From Lampris incognitus (Eukaryota > Chordata > Actinopteri > Lampriformes > Lampridae): a stretch of 64,000 bases of DNA. Positions 46,878-59,283 of this stretch are shown piece after piece (the stretch's first letter is position 1; the number at the start of each line of letters is the position of its first letter). The stretch lies in NCBI RefSeq assembly GCF_029633865.1, contig NC_079211.1, positions 147,778,050 through 147,842,049 on the forward strand. The letters run 5' to 3'. The notes beneath the pieces are model-generated. The model was not told the origin of the DNA, did no database searches, and saw nothing but the letters and a program-made list of their open reading frames with translations. A program made the translations under genes and the position numbers.

Positions 46878-49800
46878 ATATATATATATCTATATCTATC
46901 TATATATAGATATATATCTATATATATCTATATATATAAAATCTAAATATAAGCATTATATATGTTTCATTAATTTTATCAGATATCATATCGTCACCTT
47001 CTTAAAATAATGGCCTAAGTCATATTTTCAAGTTTTTCAAAAAACAGAATCAACTGAAACTGAAACAAAATTTGTCAGTTTATTCTGGTAGGGAAGGAGC
47101 CTGAGCTGGTGCAAGAGGTGGAGTGGTACCAACTAGACATAGAGTCAGCTGAAACTGAAACAAAATTTGTCAGTTCATTCTGTTTTTTGAAAAACTTGAA
47201 AATATGACTTAGGCCATTATTTTAAGAAGGTGACGATATGATGTATCATATTTCCATCATATACACATATATATATAACTTCATTAAATGAAACCCTCAA
47301 TGGTAGGGAAATTGCTCAGCAAACAAGGAGCAAAATAATCCAGATTATTGGATTATATATCTAATCTGGATAATCTGAATTTTATATAATCGAGGTTAGA
47401 TATATAATCCAATAATCTGGATTATTTTGCTCTTTGTTTGCTGAGCAATTGCCCTACTGTTGAGGGTCTCATTTAATGAAGTTATATATATATATATATA
47501 TATGATGGAAATATGATATATGATGAAATTAATGATACATATATAATGCTTACATCTAGATTGGACAGAGTGAAAGAGCAACATATACTTAAAAAGATGT
47601 ATGTAGTCCTCCAAAATGGATGCAGAGTAGATGCTTTGTAAGAGACTTGTGCAGTGGGAACAACTGTAGATCCACTGAACACAGGCAGAAGAAAATGAGC
47701 CGTGTTCATGCGACGCTCTTTAACAAGGTGAGTTTTGTGGGTGCATGTGTCTTAACGCTGGTTCTGAGTTCAGGGCGGTGGGACCGATGAAGCCACTCTG
47801 AACCGGATCATGGTGACTCGTTCTGAGGTCGACCTGCTGGACATCAGGGCCGAGTTTAAGAAGCTCTCTGGCAACTCGCTGTACTCCGCCATCGAGGTGA
47901 GGAACTCCAGATCACGATTCAGCTGAACCATGTATGATTATCCCTGTTTCACCACCTCCCCTCCAGCAGACACAACGCACCAAACACACGGCTGCCGTTA
48001 GACGTTGGTTCGTTTTCAGAGAGAATCTGTTGGCGCTACAACAACAACATCATAAATGTGGTGGATGTGCAGGACGTGTTTGATTCAGTCTGGCAAAGTG
48101 TTGGTTTTGGCACATTTTACCAGACTCTTACAGTTTCTCTGGTTTTTATGAAAACATTTCATTTTTGTACGGAAGTTGCAATTACAATTTATGTTATAAT
48201 AGTATAAAAAACATTTTGTGCCAGTACTATTATACCACACAGTCCTTCTAAAGGAGCCTACTCATCTGCATAAACAGAAGTCCATCGTGGAAAAATGGTG
48301 GTCCTTGCATTTGGCTCGTCTCCAAAGCTGTAGTTAAGAGTATTCCTTTCACTGAAAGCAGTGCAAGACAGAAGCTTTATCTTTAGGGTTCAACCAGAGT
48401 GGCGTCCAGGTAGCATAGCGGTCTATTATGTTGCTGGGTAACACGGGGATCACCGGTTCGAATCCCCGTGTTACCTCCGGCTTGGTCGGGCGTCCCTACA
48501 GACACAGTTGGCTGTGTCTGCGAGCGGGAAGCCGGATGTGGGTATGTGTCCTGATCGCTGCACTAGCGCCTCATCTGGTCGGTCGGGGCACCTGTTCGGG
48601 GAGGGAAGGGGAACTGGGGGGGGGGATAGCGTGACCCTCCCACACGTTACGTCCCCCTGGTGAAACTCCTCACTGTGAGGTGAAAAGAAGCGGCTGGCGA
48701 CTCCACATGTATGGGAGGAGGCCTGTGGTAGTCTGCAGCCCTCCCCGGATCAGCAGAGGGGGTGGAGCAGCGACCGGGACGGCTCGGAAGAGTGGGGTAA
48801 TTGGCTGAGTACAATTGGGGAGAAAAATCCGCCCCAAAAAAAAGGTTTAACCAGAGTTTGATGCGTCAAAGAGAAATTGAAAACACTTCCTGGCTTGGTG
48901 CTTCACATTATTTATCGTTGAAGCCAAACAAGCTGTCGTGTAAAAAAGCCAGATGCCCTGACTGACCACAGACTGTGTAACATGAAAACGTGCCCCCCCC
49001 CCTTTTTTTTTCTCCCCAATTGTACCTGGCCAATCACCCCGCCCTCTGAGCCGTCCCGGTTGCTACTCCACCTCCTCTGCCGACCCGGGGAGGGCTGCAG
49101 ACTACCACGTGTCCTCTGATACATGTGGAGTCGCCAGCCGCTTCTTTTCACCTGGCAGTGAGGAGTTTCACCAGGGGGACGTAGCACGTGGGAGGATCAC
49201 GCTATTCCCCCTAGCTCCCCCTCCCCCCCGAACAGGTGCTCTGACTGACCAGAGGAGGCGCTAGTGCAGCGACCAGGACACATACCCACATTCGGCTTCC
49301 CACCCGCAGACACGGCCAATTGTGTCCGTAGGGACGCCCGACCGAGCCGGAGGTAACACGGGGATTTGAACCGGCGACCCCCGTGTTGGCAGGCAACAGA
49401 ATAGACCGCCACGCCACACGGACGCCACATGAAAATGTGTTTAAGCGTGTAAGAAGAAAAGGAGCCTGCAGATCTCTTTCTTATTAACTAGCTGATTTTT
49501 CGCTAACATCTGGGAGGTGTTTGTGGATCTCACCGACGATATAGAAGTACACACTGTAAAAAGTGAGGCTTCATCTGCAAAGATCCACACTGAACCAAAA
49601 GACACTTCAGATTGATAAAAGTCCCTGTAAGGGTTCATGAACCTGCTCTGACGGGGTTCTTTAAGGAATCAAGTGGGTCTCCCAAATGGCCTCCCAGAGG
49701 CTCCTCACGTCGCTCTTTCTTTTTACAGTGTAAACTTCAGGGGAGGGTCAGTGGTTCTTTCTGGTGTGTCCTGTTTTTCCCGTCCTCTTGCAGCTCAGGT

Positions 49801-50586
49801 GGGCGGCGTCTTGACTCCTAGTCCAATAATAGACGAGGGGAAAAAGACACCGCCTACCTGACGGACAAGAGGCAGATGAAGATAACGGTGATGATCTGTT
49901 TGGGGTAACTAACGCTGGCAAAAAGCAGATTAAATATCGGCTTGAGCTGCTCATCATGTCTGTTGATGCCACCAGCTTAAGTTCGGAGGTTCTGCTCCAG
50001 AAACCTTAATAGACTCAGAAAATACTGAAGGCGGCAGGGGAATCTTGGGATCTTATTCGTACGAGTGGTTGATGGATGTAAAAGAAAGAAGTATATTGGT
50101 GCTTTGGTTTTGTCGCTCTGTCCAACAGTCAGATCTGTCGGGTTGCCACGGCGAGTGTGTGAAGGCCATCTGCGGCGGGGACGACTAGCTCGCTCTGCAG
50201 CCACGGCCGAGTCGAGCCCCGCTTCTACTGCCACCAATCTCTCGCTGTAGGCCTACCATCTCTTTTCTGCTTCCGCCGTCTATAAACTCGGTCCGTTTCA
50301 TCCTCACTCTACTAACTCACACTTGTTGACGGGCGTGGGAGTCAGCGGCTTTTGGGAAGTTCGGGCGATCCGCTGAAAGCGTGCTGGAGGACGTCGCCAT
50401 ACAGCAGACATGCCCGCAGTGCGTGGAAGGTTTGGTTTTGGACACGCGGCAGGGGGTCGGAGCAGAGCGGCACGCTGGCTGGAGGGTTCATACCAAGTTC
50501 TGTCTTGTGTGTCTTTTCAGTCCGACTGCCGTGGGAGCTACAAAAAAACACTGCTCAGGATTTGTGGAGGAGATGACGATTCTTAA
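38007..50586 (+). CDS. anxa3: Annexin A3, complete, 13 coding exons (gene-level entry)
   Basis: Calcium-dependent phospholipid-binding protein of the cytosol and membrane face. Coding exons: 38007-38021, 39069-39113, 39370-39457, 41074-41168, 41406-41519, 42771-42861, 44411-44490, 45369-45425, 46100-46193, 46299-46394, 46596-46654, 47774-47896, 50521-50586. They join in frame to 340 residues. Four annexin repeats follow a roughly 40-residue N-terminus, with type II calcium loops GLGTEE, GAGTKD, KWGTDE and GGGTDE. The product ends CGGDDDS, like human ANXA3 (CGGDD). Human ANXA3 is about 323 residues; the extra length is N-terminal, from the small exon 2. ANXA3 lies next to FRAS1 in human as well. 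All borders are GT-AG. Other annexins are less likely because of the [12 protein letters not shown] block and the ending. Confidence 0.94.
38509..38565 (+). mobile_element. SINE, family B, short 3' fragment
   Basis: CAGCATCCCCGCCACCCTGA and AGCAGGATAAGCGGTT, then ATGGATGG: the last 60 bp of the family B SINE, in anxa3 intron 1. Confidence 0.65.
39069..39113 (+). CDS. anxa3: anxa3 coding exon 2
   Basis: Fifteen codons, [15 protein letters not shown], phase 0 on both sides. This segment has no clear counterpart in the shorter human N-terminus. Confidence 0.8.
39370..39457 (+). CDS. anxa3: anxa3 coding exon 3
   Basis: Encodes [16 protein letters not shown], then ALRKAIEGL, entering annexin repeat 1. 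The donor GTACAA is atypical but keeps phase. A CT microsatellite follows at 39479-39545. Confidence 0.9.
39992..40353 (+). mobile_element. SINE, family B, copy 4
   Basis: Full-length copy with GGAT tail. Target duplication GGAAGCCTGTATTT / GGAAGTCTGTATTT (13 of 14) at 39978-39991 and 40354-40367. It appears inserted inside another element whose ends carry CCGATACC/CGATATC words near 39812-39870 and 40460-40503. Confidence 0.87.
40533..40640. repeat. TG then TA dinucleotide microsatellite
   Basis: Compound (TG)n(TA)n run in anxa3 intron 3. Confidence 0.95.
40664..41010 (-). mobile_element. Possible solo LTR remnant
   Basis: On the minus strand the block ends in TCAATAAAAACGCCTGTGTT and CGTCCGTCCTC words that look like a gypsy-type LTR R/U5 region. 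It starts TG and ends CA, but I find no target duplication. Confidence 0.3.
41074..41168 (+). CDS. anxa3: anxa3 coding exon 4
   Basis: Repeat 1 core: [20 protein letters not shown], then [12 protein letters not shown]. The calcium loop has E where many annexins have D. Confidence 0.95.
41258..41341 (+). mobile_element. SINE, family A, 3' fragment
   Basis: GGGGTGATTAATTGGCTGGA, then ATACAATTGGGGAGAAAAGG: only the last part of the family A SINE. Confidence 0.75.
41406..41519 (+). CDS. anxa3: anxa3 coding exon 5
   Basis: End of repeat 1 and start of repeat 2: [20 protein letters not shown], then [17 protein letters not shown]. Exactly 38 codons. Confidence 0.95.
41808..42441. mobile_element. 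hAT-type MITE with 8-bp target duplication
   Basis: Inverted termini CAGTGGTGGCTGATGC (left) and, inverted, CAGTGGCGGCTGACC (right). Flanked by TTTCTTAC (41800-41807) and TTTCGTAC (42442-42449), 7 of 8. 634 bp, no transposase. Lies in anxa3 intron 5. Confidence 0.88.
42771..42861 (+). CDS. anxa3: anxa3 coding exon 6
   Basis: Repeat 2 loop and helices: [20 protein letters not shown], then [10 protein letters not shown]. One base carried forward. Confidence 0.95.
42862..44410. other. anxa3 intron 6, nothing recognised
   Basis: 1.5 kb of unique-looking sequence. A word pair GGTTGGACTAA-like near 43690-43810 hints at a decayed inverted repeat, but I cannot define it. Confidence 0.4.
44411..44490 (+). 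CDS. anxa3: anxa3 coding exon 7
   Basis: Repeat 2 end: [20 protein letters not shown], then ILAE. Acceptor GCAG, donor GTTTGT. Confidence 0.95.
44909..45270 (+). mobile_element. SINE, family B, copy 5 (GATC-tail variant)
   Basis: Head GGCAGCGCGGTGGCGCAGTG, core GTTTGCATGTTCTGCCCG, and end GGGATCAATAGAGTATATAT. Same tail type as the copy at 20194. Confidence 0.85.
45369..45425 (+). CDS. anxa3: anxa3 coding exon 8
   Basis: Linker between repeats 2 and 3, [19 protein letters not shown], 19 codons. The acceptor is preceded by an ATT trinucleotide run. Confidence 0.95.
45548..46017 (+). mobile_element. tRNA-derived SINE, family A, copy 6
   Basis: Full length, with target duplication ATAACTGTGTC at 45537-45547 and 46018-46028. 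It occupies most of anxa3 intron 8, ending 83 bp before exon 9. Confidence 0.92.
46100..46193 (+). CDS. anxa3: anxa3 coding exon 9
   Basis: Repeat 3: [20 protein letters not shown], then [11 protein letters not shown]. Confidence 0.96.
46299..46394 (+). CDS. anxa3: anxa3 coding exon 10
   Basis: Repeat 3 continued: [20 protein letters not shown], then [11 protein letters not shown]. The intron before it is only 105 bp. Confidence 0.96.
   Translation, partial: LLWNTRTSVERLYKRVWKERCLGSWRRSLWQ
46596..46654 (+). CDS. anxa3: anxa3 coding exon 11
   Basis: Linker and first helix of repeat 4: [19 protein letters not shown]. The intron after it holds the nested palindrome. Confidence 0.96.
46683..46938. 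repeat. TATC/TA microsatellite cluster
   Basis: Interrupted TATC, TAGA and TA runs in anxa3 intron 11, abutting the palindrome. Confidence 0.9.
46941..47558. repeat. Nested palindrome: outer stem enclosing two hairpins
   Basis: Outer arms 46941-46991 and 47509-47558 are inverted copies (core TAAGCATTATATATG). Inside are two independent hairpins. The first pairs about 46982-47049 with 47178-47246 (core ATTTTAAGAAGGTGACGATA). The second pairs about 47247-47362 with 47395-47517 (core TTTGCTGAGCAATT). The first loop also holds a direct repeat, CTGAAACTGAAACAAAATTT. The arrangement predicts a three-way junction or fold-back element. No coding capacity. Confidence 0.85.
47774..47896 (+). CDS. anxa3: anxa3 coding exon 12
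   Basis: Repeat 4: [20 protein letters not shown], then [20 protein letters not shown]. Exactly 41 codons. Confidence 0.96.
47897..48400. other. anxa3 intron 12, left part, nothing recognised
   Basis: Unique-looking intron sequence up to the SINE target duplication. Confidence 0.5.
48401..48843 (+). mobile_element. tRNA-derived SINE, family A, copy 7
   Basis: Full length, with intact B box GGTTCGAATCC. Target duplication GGTTCAACCAGAGT / GGTTTAACCAGAGT (13 of 14) at 48387-48400 and 48844-48857. Confidence 0.92.
48993..49426 (-). mobile_element. tRNA-derived SINE, family A, copy 8
   Basis: Opposite orientation to copy 7, 150 bp away. Target duplication ACATGAAAACGTG / ACATGAAAATGTG at 48980-48992 and 49427-49439. 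Together with copy 7 it forms a roughly 430-bp inverted repeat in anxa3 intron 12. Confidence 0.92.
49440..50520. other. anxa3 intron 12, right part, no gene
   Basis: Unique-looking. Holds short open frames but no conserved motif I recognise. Confidence 0.45.
50521..50586 (+). CDS. anxa3: anxa3 coding exon 13 (stop)
   Basis: [20 protein letters not shown] plus serine and TAA. A polyadenylation signal AATAAA lies 310 bp on, at 50896-50901. Confidence 0.95.
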   Translation, partial: SDCRGSYKKTLLRICGGDDDS

Positions 50587-50895
50587 CACCACCCTCCCGT
50601 GATACCCCACCCTGCGATTCAAAACACGATGTTTATTTCTTACATGTCATCCTCTCTGTCCATCCACCCATCCATCCATCCTCCATCCTGTTGTCTCACC
50701 ATCCTGGAGAAGTTCTGTCAGCCCAGACATTGTGTTCACGACTATGAGGGAAGGAAAGTGAATTAAGCTGAGCTGTGTCTCCACCTGTGGAACAGTGTTG
50801 TAAATGAAGTAGTCCTCTGTCTTGCTCTTCAATGTTGGACATTGTTAAAGTCAGTAGGGTCCAAATTAGTATATTTTAACACGTGCCAAAAAGAA

Positions 50896-50901
50896 AATAA
50901 A
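50896..50901 (+). terminator. anxa3: Candidate anxa3 polyadenylation signal
   Basis: AATAAA in GAAAATAAACATC, 310 bp after the stop codon. It is the first clear hexamer downstream. Confidence 0.55.
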
Positions 50902-51210
50902 CATCAACATCTTTTGACCAACTACAGTAGTGAGTTGATATTTACTTGCAGCATCCAGTTGTTAAAAAGAACCAAATCTGGCTTCTTTCTTCTTCTTGCT
51001 TTTGCATCTGAAGGCGATGGAAGACGTAGTCATAAGACGTAGCCATGAGACCTAGTCCTGAGGTGGTTTGAAGAAGCACAATGCAGGAATTTTGTTTATT
51101 TGTTTGTGCACTAAACTCACATTGTAATGTTGTCGAGTGTAAATACCCTACGGCCTACGCCATGTACCAACCTTCATTTACAGTTTACATAATTATATTC
51201 TGCACAAAGG

Positions 51211-52257
51211 TGTTGTGTTGTGATAGACTGCAGTGTGTTGTGTTGTGATAGACTGCAGTGTGTTGTGATGTGATAGACTGCAGTGTGTTGTGTTGTGATA
51301 GACTGCAGTGTGTCGTGATGTGATAGACTCCAGTGTGTTGTGTTGTGATAGACTGCAGTGTGTCGTGATGTGATAGACTCCAGTGTGTTGTGTTGTGATA
51401 GACTGCAGTGTGTTGTGATGCGATAGACTGCAGTGTGTTGTGTTGTGATAGACTGCAGTGTGTTGTGTTGTGATAGACTGCAGTGTGTTGTGTTGTGATA
51501 GACTGCAGTGTGTTGTGTTGTGATAGACTGCAGTGTGTTGTGATGTGATAGACTGCAGTGTGTTGTGTTGTGATAGACTGCAGTGTGTTGTGATAGACTG
51601 CAGTGTGTTGTGATGTGATAGACTGCAGTGTGTTGTGTTGTGATAGACTGCAGTGTGTTGTGTTGTGATAGACTGCAGTGTGTTGTGTTGTGATAGACTG
51701 CAGTGTGTCGTGATGTGATAGACTCCAGTGTGTTGTGTTGTGATAGACTGCAGTGTGTTGTGTTGTGATAGACTGCAGTGTGTTGTGTTGTGATAGACTG
51801 CAGTGTGTCGTGATGTGATAGACTCCAGTGTGTTGTGTTGTGATAGACTGCAGTGTGTTGTGATGCGATAGACTGCAGTGTGTTGTGTTGTGATAGACTG
51901 CAGTGTGTTGTGTTGTGATAGACTGCAGTGTGTTGTGTGGTGATAGACTGCAGTGTGTTGTGTTGTGATAGACTGCAGTGTGTTGTGATAGACTGCAGTG
52001 TGTTGTGATGTGATAGACTGCAGTGTGTTGTGTTGTGATAGACTGCAGTGTGTTGTGTTGTGATAGACTGCAGTGTGTTGTGTTGTGATAGACTGCAGTG
52101 TGTTGTGTTGTGATAGACTGCAGTGTGTTGTGATGTGATAGACTGCAGTGTGTTGTGTTGTGATAGACTGCAGTATGTTGTGTTGTGATAGACTGCAGTG
52201 TGTTGTGATGTGATAGACTGCAGTGTGTTGTGTTGTGATAGACTGCAGTGTGTTGTG
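51211..52257. repeat. 25-bp minisatellite, about 42 copies
   Basis: Unit GATAGACTGCAGTGTGTTGTG plus TTGT, with variants (GATGT, GTCGTGATG, shortened units). Each unit has a PstI site CTGCAG. The minus strand is stop-free for over 1 kb in two frames because the unit lacks stops there. It lies between the convergent 3' ends of anxa3 and pradc1. Confidence 0.96.
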
Positions 52258-52487
52258 GCACCTTTAGTGACTGTTGTGTTGTTCTGCATTTTACTCAACA
52301 CTGTTACATGTTTTGTGTTACTCCAGCATCTTTGTCACCTCCAGCAGTAATAAACTATTTAAACTGCTGCTGGTGGTGTCTTGTCATTCATACCTGTGAT
52401 GACACACGTCACACATGTCCTTCCAGTAAAACACCGAGCAGGAGCTCTGGTGTCCAACCAGCAGGGCTCCTAGGTTTTGTTTTGGGG

Positions 52488-52640
52488 TTTTTTTTTTTTG
52501 TGTGGATTTTCCCCTCCTTTTTTCTCCCCAATTGTATCCGGCCAATTACTTCCGAGCCGTCCCGGTCGCTGCTCCACCCCCTCTGCTGATCCGGGGAGGG
52601 CTGCGGACTACCACGTACCTCCTCCGACACATGTGGAGTC
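52488..52640 (-). mobile_element. SINE, family A, copy 9 (3' part only)
   Basis: Minus-strand copy from the A run to GACTCCACATGTGTC. The tRNA-like head is absent. Confidence 0.82.
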
Positions 52641-52970
52641 TAATGGATCAACACAAACCGTCTCCACCAGCCACTCACCAGACCTCGTGCATCACATGAG
52701 CTAAAAAGTGGCAGCCTGTTTTCTGTGTTTTTGGTGGAGGTTCAGGCGCTCCCCAGTTTCTGACCTCTACATGGTGTCCGCATGGTCACACTCGGTGCTC
52801 GGAGCCACAAGTGGGGTAAGGCAAAATAAAGGGAATATTGTCTCAAAAGGAACCCATGTGGGTCTGATAGTTTCTCTCCTTAAGCGAGCAGGTGACCTAC
52901 ACAGAATCTGAGGTCTGAGTCACTCCAATTTAGACACCGAGTGTTTAGGAGTCTTGTCAACTTGAAGGAG

Positions 52971-53298
52971 TGGCACGGTGGCGCAGTGGTTAGCGCGGTC
53001 GCCTCACAGCAAGGTCCTGGGTTCGAGCCCCGGGGTAGTCCAACCTTGGGGGTCGTCCTGGGCCGTCCTCTGTGTGGAGTTTGCATGTTCTCCCCGTGTC
53101 TGTGTGGGTTTCCTCCGAGTGCTCCGGTTTCCTCCCACAGTCCAAAGACATGTAGGTCAGGTGAACTGGCCCTGTTTGATGGACTGGCGGCCTGTCCAGG
53201 GTGTCTCCCGCCTGCCGCCCAATGACTGCTGGGATAGGCTCCAGCATCCCCACGACCCCGAGAGCAGGATAAGTGGTTCGGATAATGGGTGGATGGAT
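52971..53298 (+). mobile_element. SINE, family B, copy 6
   Basis: Head TGGCACGGTGGCGCAGTGG, core, and short GGAT tail. The tail runs straight into a family A copy of opposite orientation. Confidence 0.85.
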
Positions 53299-53708
53299 GT
53301 ATCCGGCCAGTTACCCCACTCTTTTGAGCCGTCCCGGTCACTGCTCCACCCCCTCTGCCGATCCGGGGAGGGCTGCAGACTACCACATGTCTCCTCTGAT
53401 GTGATGTGGAGTCACCTGCTGCTTCTTCTCACCTGACAGTGAGGAGTTTCACCAGGGGGACGTAGCTCATGGGAGCATCACACTATTCCCCCCAGTTCCC
53501 CCTCCCCCCACCGAACGGGCGTCCCAACCGACCAGAGGAGGCGCTAGTGCAGCGACCAGAACACATACCCACATCTGGCTTCCCACCCGCAGACACGGCC
53601 AATTGTGTCTGTAGGGACGTCTGACCAAGCCGGAGGTAACACGGGGATTCGAACCGGCGATCCGCATGTTGGTAGGCAATGGAATAGACCGCCATGCCAC
53701 CCCGACGG
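53299..53708 (-). mobile_element. SINE, family A, copy 10
   Basis: Minus-strand copy with complete head (near 53708) but lacking the A run at its 3' end, where it joins the tail of the family B copy at 53298. Confidence 0.85.
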
Positions 53709-54064
53709 CCCGGTACAGTGCATTTCTGTTATTATTTTGTTGCTATAAAATTCAACCTCATCTCCGTCCGTCTCCAACAGGGTCGCGCCTGAAAACAGCT
53801 GCAGTTCCCCGTCGTTTCTGCATCTGTGGAGCAGCGGCGACGGAAACAGAGTCTTTTAAGTCACCGCCAAATTGACATGTGTGCTGACCGAGTTTGTTAA
53901 GTCGCTGAAGCTTGTCATATTTTACTTTTGACAAAATCAAATGTGAAGTGTCCCGGCAATCACGGCACGTTTAAACCGACAGCACCTCGACATTCGCAAC
54001 ACGCATTGGTGTGTGTGTGACCGAAGAAAAGAAACGGACTTTTACGTACAAAAGATCCTTCAGA

Positions 54065-54070
54065 TTTATT
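54065..54070 (-). terminator. pradc1: Candidate pradc1 polyadenylation signal
   Basis: AATAAA on the minus strand, about 460 bp past the stop codon. This gives a 3' UTR of ordinary size and a gap of about 3.1 kb to the anxa3 end. Confidence 0.5.
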
Positions 54071-54529
54071 TACAATAACTTAAAGTGTGTTACTTCGTCT
54101 CTGTAAGGGTGTCATGAAGACAAACAAGAACATCGAAGTAGCGGCGAGGAGAAAAACATGGGATGGCGCTGTAGCCGTTATTGTCCGTATGTGGTGTGAG
54201 CAGTATATGGCAACCAGCTGCACCTCCTGACTCGTAGTCGTCGTCACATTCAGCAACTCTCTCACCTTCATCCAGACAGCTGAGAAGTGGCTGTGACGCT
54301 TCACGCTGCCGTCAGGGAGAGGAGCATGACGAGGCAATGCCACGGGTGCCGAAAAAAAAGAGTCCAAACAAGAGTCCTTCGTTCCCAGCCAGGCGAGTGT
54401 CCATCCATGTTCTAACGCGTGCATGTTGTGGCGGTATAACCGGTAGCATGTGCAGAAGTACCGCCATGCGCGCTCATCCACAGCCGACGGGGTACGCTGC
54501 ATGGGTTCACCTGTGGGGACGTGTCGGCT

Positions 54530-58307
<3,778 letters not shown>

Positions 58308-58319
58308 CGTCCCTCTCAG

Positions 58320-58420
58320 CTTGGCTCGGCTGAAGAGCATTTCCGGGTTTCTTCTCCTCTCGCGCATGCGTACTAAGACGTCGCTGGAAGGCGGGAGAAC
58401 GAGCAACGTCACAGCCAGAG
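58320..58420 (-). promoter_or_regulatory. pradc1: pradc1 core promoter motifs (NRF1-like and ETS-like)
   Basis: CGCGCATGCG at 58361-58370 matches the NRF1 palindrome. AACCCGGAAAT on the minus strand (about 58339-58349) matches an ETS site. No TATA box. The pairing is typical of broadly expressed genes. Confidence 0.5.
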
Positions 58421-58629
58421 GAAACCGTGAAACGTGACCAACGGTCCCGCCTTGCGTTACTAAGACAACGAGAGAACCAAACTCTTCTGCTACTCGGACA
58501 ACATCTTCCTTCATTTGGTGACTTACTGCTTCTTTATCCCGATGTTTATTTTCCATTTCAATGCAATTGTTTTTCTTTCTTTTTATGATTTTTTTCTATT
58601 CAGTTCATGCGTTTCTTCGTGATGTAGCG

Positions 58630-59275
58630 CAGTGTTTCTCAACCGGGGGTCCGCGGACCCCTAGTGGTCCGTGGTGTAATTGCAAGGGGTCCGTGAAAAT
58701 AAAATATCTTTAAAAAAAGATCCTATGACACTTATAGAAACAGGATTATTTTACTCAAATGTGACTGAGACCTTTATCTACCTAAACTATAAAGGGTAAC
58801 AGGACTTTTTTCTCTAATTACATCTGTTTCACAAGTGTAATTTATTGTATTTTAATAAGAGATCTCGCTCCCGTTTGCATTGTTAAAAGTTACTGCATAA
58901 AAATTCTGTTGTTACATATATCTGAAAGTTACTGAATACATATTCTGTTTTGTTACATATATCTGAAAGTTACTGAATACATATTCTGTTTTGTTACATA
59001 TATCTGAAAGTTACTGAATACATATTCTGTTTTGTTACATATATCTGAAAGTTACTGCATAAGAATTCTGTTTTGTTACATATATCTAAGTTACAACTGA
59101 AAGCTCTTATTTTTGCCCCAAAGAGTGAATAAATGCTATAATGCAATTTAAAATGCAGTTTCTACTGTTTCTATCAAATTGCAACCCCCCCCCCCCAAGA
59201 TCAGGTGGAGGGGTCCTCAGGGTAGATCAAAAATACGCAGGGGGTCCAGGACCCCAAAAAGGTTGAGAACCACTG
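58630..59275 (+). mobile_element. hAT-type MITE carrying a 41-bp VNTR, copy 1
   Basis: Starts CAGTGTTTCTCAACC and ends GGTTGAGAACCACTG. Flanks ATGTAGCG (58622-58629) and ATGTAGAG (59276-59283) agree at 7 of 8. The middle (about 58891-59095) has about five copies of a 41-bp unit with GTTACATATATCTGAAAGTT. No transposase. Confidence 0.9.
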
Positions 59276-59283
59276 ATGTAGAG

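Noticed and set aside
51174-52301. 375- and 358-codon minus-strand frames (HNTLQSIT-type repeats)
   Set aside because: The 25-bp unit happens to lack stops on that strand, and two frames give the same repeated peptide. No start context, splice structure or family resemblance.
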